64,000 nt of DNA from Luteimonas sp. FCS-9 (GTDB lineage: Bacteria > Pseudomonadota > Gammaproteobacteria > Xanthomonadales > Xanthomonadaceae): assembly GCF_001014645.1 (NCBI RefSeq), contig NZ_LASZ01000005.1:1-64000 (forward strand). The letters run 5' to 3'. Position 1 is the first letter of the stretch, and each line of letters opens with the position of its first letter. A model generated the notes under the pieces. The model had not been told where the DNA came from and did not search any database. It saw only the letters and a program-made list of their open reading frames with translations. Positions 62,231 to 64,000 of the stretch are shown piece after piece. Both the position numbers and the translations under genes were made by a program.

Positions 62231-63862
62231 ATGGTTCGTTACCTGGCGTATTGCGTGGTCGTCGTCATGGCGCTGGTGTCGCTGGGCTGCGCGCTCGCGC
62301 TGCGCTCGGGCGGCTGGGCGGTCGCGGCGGCGGTGTTCGTCGCGCTCGCGATCCTGGGCACGGTGGACCTGCTGCAGCGCCGGGCGACGTTGCGCCGGCT
62401 CTATCCGCTGACCGCGCACTTCCGCTACGGGCTGGAATCGTTCCGGCCCGAGATCCGCCAGTATTTCATCGAGGACGACCAGGACGAGGTGCCGTTCTCG
62501 CGCCAGCAGCGCGCGCTCGTCTACCAGCGCGCGAAGAACGTCAGCGACGTCGTGCCGTTCGGCAGCGAACTGCCGATGTACGGCTCGCAGTACGAATGGA
62601 TCAACCATTCGCTGGTGCCCGCGCACGCGGCCTCGCACGATTTCCGCATCCCGGTCGGAGAGGAACGCGCCCGCCCGTATGCGGCCAGCGTGTTCAATAT
62701 CTCGGCGATGAGTTTCGGCTCGCTGTCGGCCAACGCGATCCGGGCGCTGAACCTGGGCGCGCAGCGCGGCGGCTTCTATCACGACACCGGCGAAGGCGCG
62801 ATCTCGCCCTACCACCGGGAGCACCGTGGCGACCTGGTCTGGGAGATCGGCTCGGGCTACTTCGGCTGCCGCGACGCCGACGGCCGCTTCGACGAGGCGC
62901 GCTTCGCCCGCAACGCCGCCGACGCGCAGGTGAAGATGATCGAGATCAAGCTCTCGCAGGGCGCCAAGCCGGGGCATGGGGGCCTGCTGCCGGGCGCGAA
63001 GGTCACGCCTGAGATCGCGCTCACGCGCGGGATCCCGGTCGGCATCGACTGCGAATCGCCCGCCGCGCACGCGACGTTCTCCACGCCGGCCGGCCTGCTG
63101 GCGTTCGTCGCGCGGCTGCGGACCCTGGCCGACGACAAGCCGGTGGGCTTCAAGCTCGCGATCGGGCATCCCTGGGAGTGGTTCGGCATCGCCAAGGCCA
63201 TGCTCGAGACCGGCATCCTGCCCGACTTCATCGTCGTCGACGGCGCCGAGGGCGGCACCGGCGCGGCGCCGTCGGAATTCATCAACCACGTCGGCCTGCC
63301 GCTGCAGGAAGCGCTGATGCTGGTGCACAACACGCTGGTGGGCATCGGCCTGCGCGAACGCGTGCGCGTGGCTGCGGCCGGCAAGATCACCAGCGGCTTC
63401 GACATCGCCCGCCAGCTCGCGATGGGCGCGGACTGGTGCAACGCCGGGCGCGGCTTCATGTTCGCGCTGGGCTGCATCCAGTCGCGCAGCTGCCACAACG
63501 ACCTGTGCCCCACCGGCGTGGCGACCCAGGATCCGCGCCGCTGGCGGCTGCTCGACGTGCCGGACAAGGCCGAGCGCGTGTTCCATTTCCATCAGAACAC
63601 GCTGCGCGGCCTGCGCGACATGCTGGGCGCGGCCGGCCTCGAGCATCCGATGCAGATCGGGCCCGAGCACATCCTGCGCCGCGTCTCGCCGACCGAGGTG
63701 CGCTCGCTGGCGGCGCTCTACCGGTTCCTGGAGCCCGGCGAACTGCTGACCGGCGTGCCCGAGCACGCGGTGTTCCGGACGTTCTGGCCGGTCGCGCGCG
63801 CGGACAGCTTCGCGCCGCCCGAGCGGGCGCGCGCGATGTCCGCGGTCAAGCGCGCGTCCTGA
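62231..63862 (+). CDS. FMN-binding glutamate synthase family protein
   Basis: A 543-aa protein. Two N-terminal TM helices (about 3-50) precede the GltS FMN barrel domain: NISAMSFGSLSANAIRALNL, GAQRGGFYHDTGEGAIS, IEIKLSQGAKPGHGG, DFIVVDGAEGGTGAAPSEF and the cluster-binding ALGCIQSRSCHNDLCPTGVA (three cysteines for a 3Fe-4S centre). It lacks the amidotransferase domain of GltB, so the in vivo substrate is uncertain. AAGGAG lies 4 nt before the ATG. Confidence 0.92.
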   Translation: MVRYLAYCVVVVMALVSLGCALALRSGGWAVAAAVFVALAILGTVDLLQRRATLRRLYPLTAHFRYGLESFRPEIRQYFIEDDQDEVPFSRQQRALVYQRAKNVSDVVPFGSELPMYGSQYEWINHSLVPAHAASHDFRIPVGEERARPYAASVFNISAMSFGSLSANAIRALNLGAQRGGFYHDTGEGAISPYHREHRGDLVWEIGSGYFGCRDADGRFDEARFARNAADAQVKMIEIKLSQGAKPGHGGLLPGAKVTPEIALTRGIPVGIDCESPAAHATFSTPAGLLAFVARLRTLADDKPVGFKLAIGHPWEWFGIAKAMLETGILPDFIVVDGAEGGTGAAPSEFINHVGLPLQEALMLVHNTLVGIGLRERVRVAAAGKITSGFDIARQLAMGADWCNAGRGFMFALGCIQSRSCHNDLCPTGVATQDPRRWRLLDVPDKAERVFHFHQNTLRGLRDMLGAAGLEHPMQIGPEHILRRVSPTEVRSLAALYRFLEPGELLTGVPEHAVFRTFWPVARADSFAPPERARAMSAVKRAS

Positions 63863-63890
63863 TCGCCGGGTCGCGCCGACGGCGCGCCCG

Positions 63891-64000
63891 TCAGGCCTTC
63901 GGCGCCGCCGCGCGGGCGCGGACCGCGTCCAGGCGGTCGAGCAGCGCGATCCAGAACGCCTCGGGCAGGTGCGCGCCGATCGGCACGCTGTAGTGCCGCT
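63891..64000 (-). CDS. Partial CDS, C-terminal 36 codons
   Basis: The minus strand reads RHYSVPIGAHLPEAFWIALL then DRLDAVRARAAAPKA and stops at 63891. The start lies beyond the window. Too short for family assignment. Confidence 0.5.
   Translation of the reverse strand, partial: RHYSVPIGAHLPEAFWIALLDRLDAVRARAAAPKA

Overview
The window is a high-GC, gene-dense bacterial chromosome segment. Several features point to the Xanthomonadaceae (Lysobacter/Luteimonas/Stenotrophomonas type), although no rRNA is present to confirm it: the gene content (kdkA, the moa cluster, a moxR-DUF58-transglutaminase operon, hupB followed by tRNA-Val/Asp, uvrC-pgsA followed by tRNA-Gly/Cys/Gly/Leu), GTAG-type REP palindromes, a 'gggggagg' intergenic repeat family, and a protein that looks like the XAC0095 family.

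Layout. 1-0.6 kb is a four-unit tandem repeat of about 147 bp. 0.6-11.1 kb is housekeeping: a nitrilase-family amidase, a GT39 glycosyltransferase, a moxR/DUF58/tgpA/slp operon, a HIT protein, and recR-ybaB-dnaX. A tRNA-Ser(GGA) at 11.24 kb marks the left edge of an accessory region (about 11.4-24 kb) that is visibly richer in A/T up to about 18.9 kb. That region holds an IS3-type transposase remnant, a three-gene VWA / PP2C phosphatase / kinase-HhH operon matching the TerY-phosphorylation triad implicated in phage defence, a DEDDh exonuclease-BRCT protein, a 43-aa basic protein too small for routine ORF calling, and a DUF4236 membrane protein. Next comes a multi-hairpin leader driving a helical protein, a SymE-type toxin and a paralogue of the helical protein's second domain. 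The region ends with a PAAR-Tle1 type VI lipase effector, its DUF2931 immunity lipoprotein and two small proteins.

24-32 kb returns to core genes: a zinc alcohol dehydrogenase, the 4.5S SRP RNA, a tightly overlapping minus-strand run (kdkA, MBL-fold hydrolase, moaA, moaC, moaD, moaE, lipoprotein), a GT9 heptosyltransferase-like gene and DUF6165. 32.4-37.5 kb is a signalling block: an NtrC-like regulator with a degenerate AAA+ core, a small overlapping ORF, a single-domain receiver, a PAS/HWE histidine kinase and a PP2C phosphatase. 37.5-45 kb has dnaQ-rnhA-methyltransferase diverging from gloB-mltD, then ppiD diverging from hupB, then tRNA-Val and two identical tRNA-Asp genes separated by a duplicated 100-bp element. 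45-54 kb carries a TonB-dependent receptor with a serine hydrolase, divergent from a cell-wall peptide salvage set (SH3-NlpC/P60 peptidase, dipeptide epimerase, GNAT, DAACS symporter). 54-64 kb has an ArsC-like protein, a GGDEF cyclase, four tRNAs, pgsA-uvrC-thioredoxin/NHL protein, kdsB, two small overlapping hypotheticals, an FMN glutamate-synthase-family protein and a gene cut by the window end.

The accessory region after tRNA-Ser is the most interesting part: it combines a phosphorylation-based defence triad, an uncharacterised nuclease, a SymE toxin sandwiched by paralogous proteins and a T6SS effector-immunity pair.
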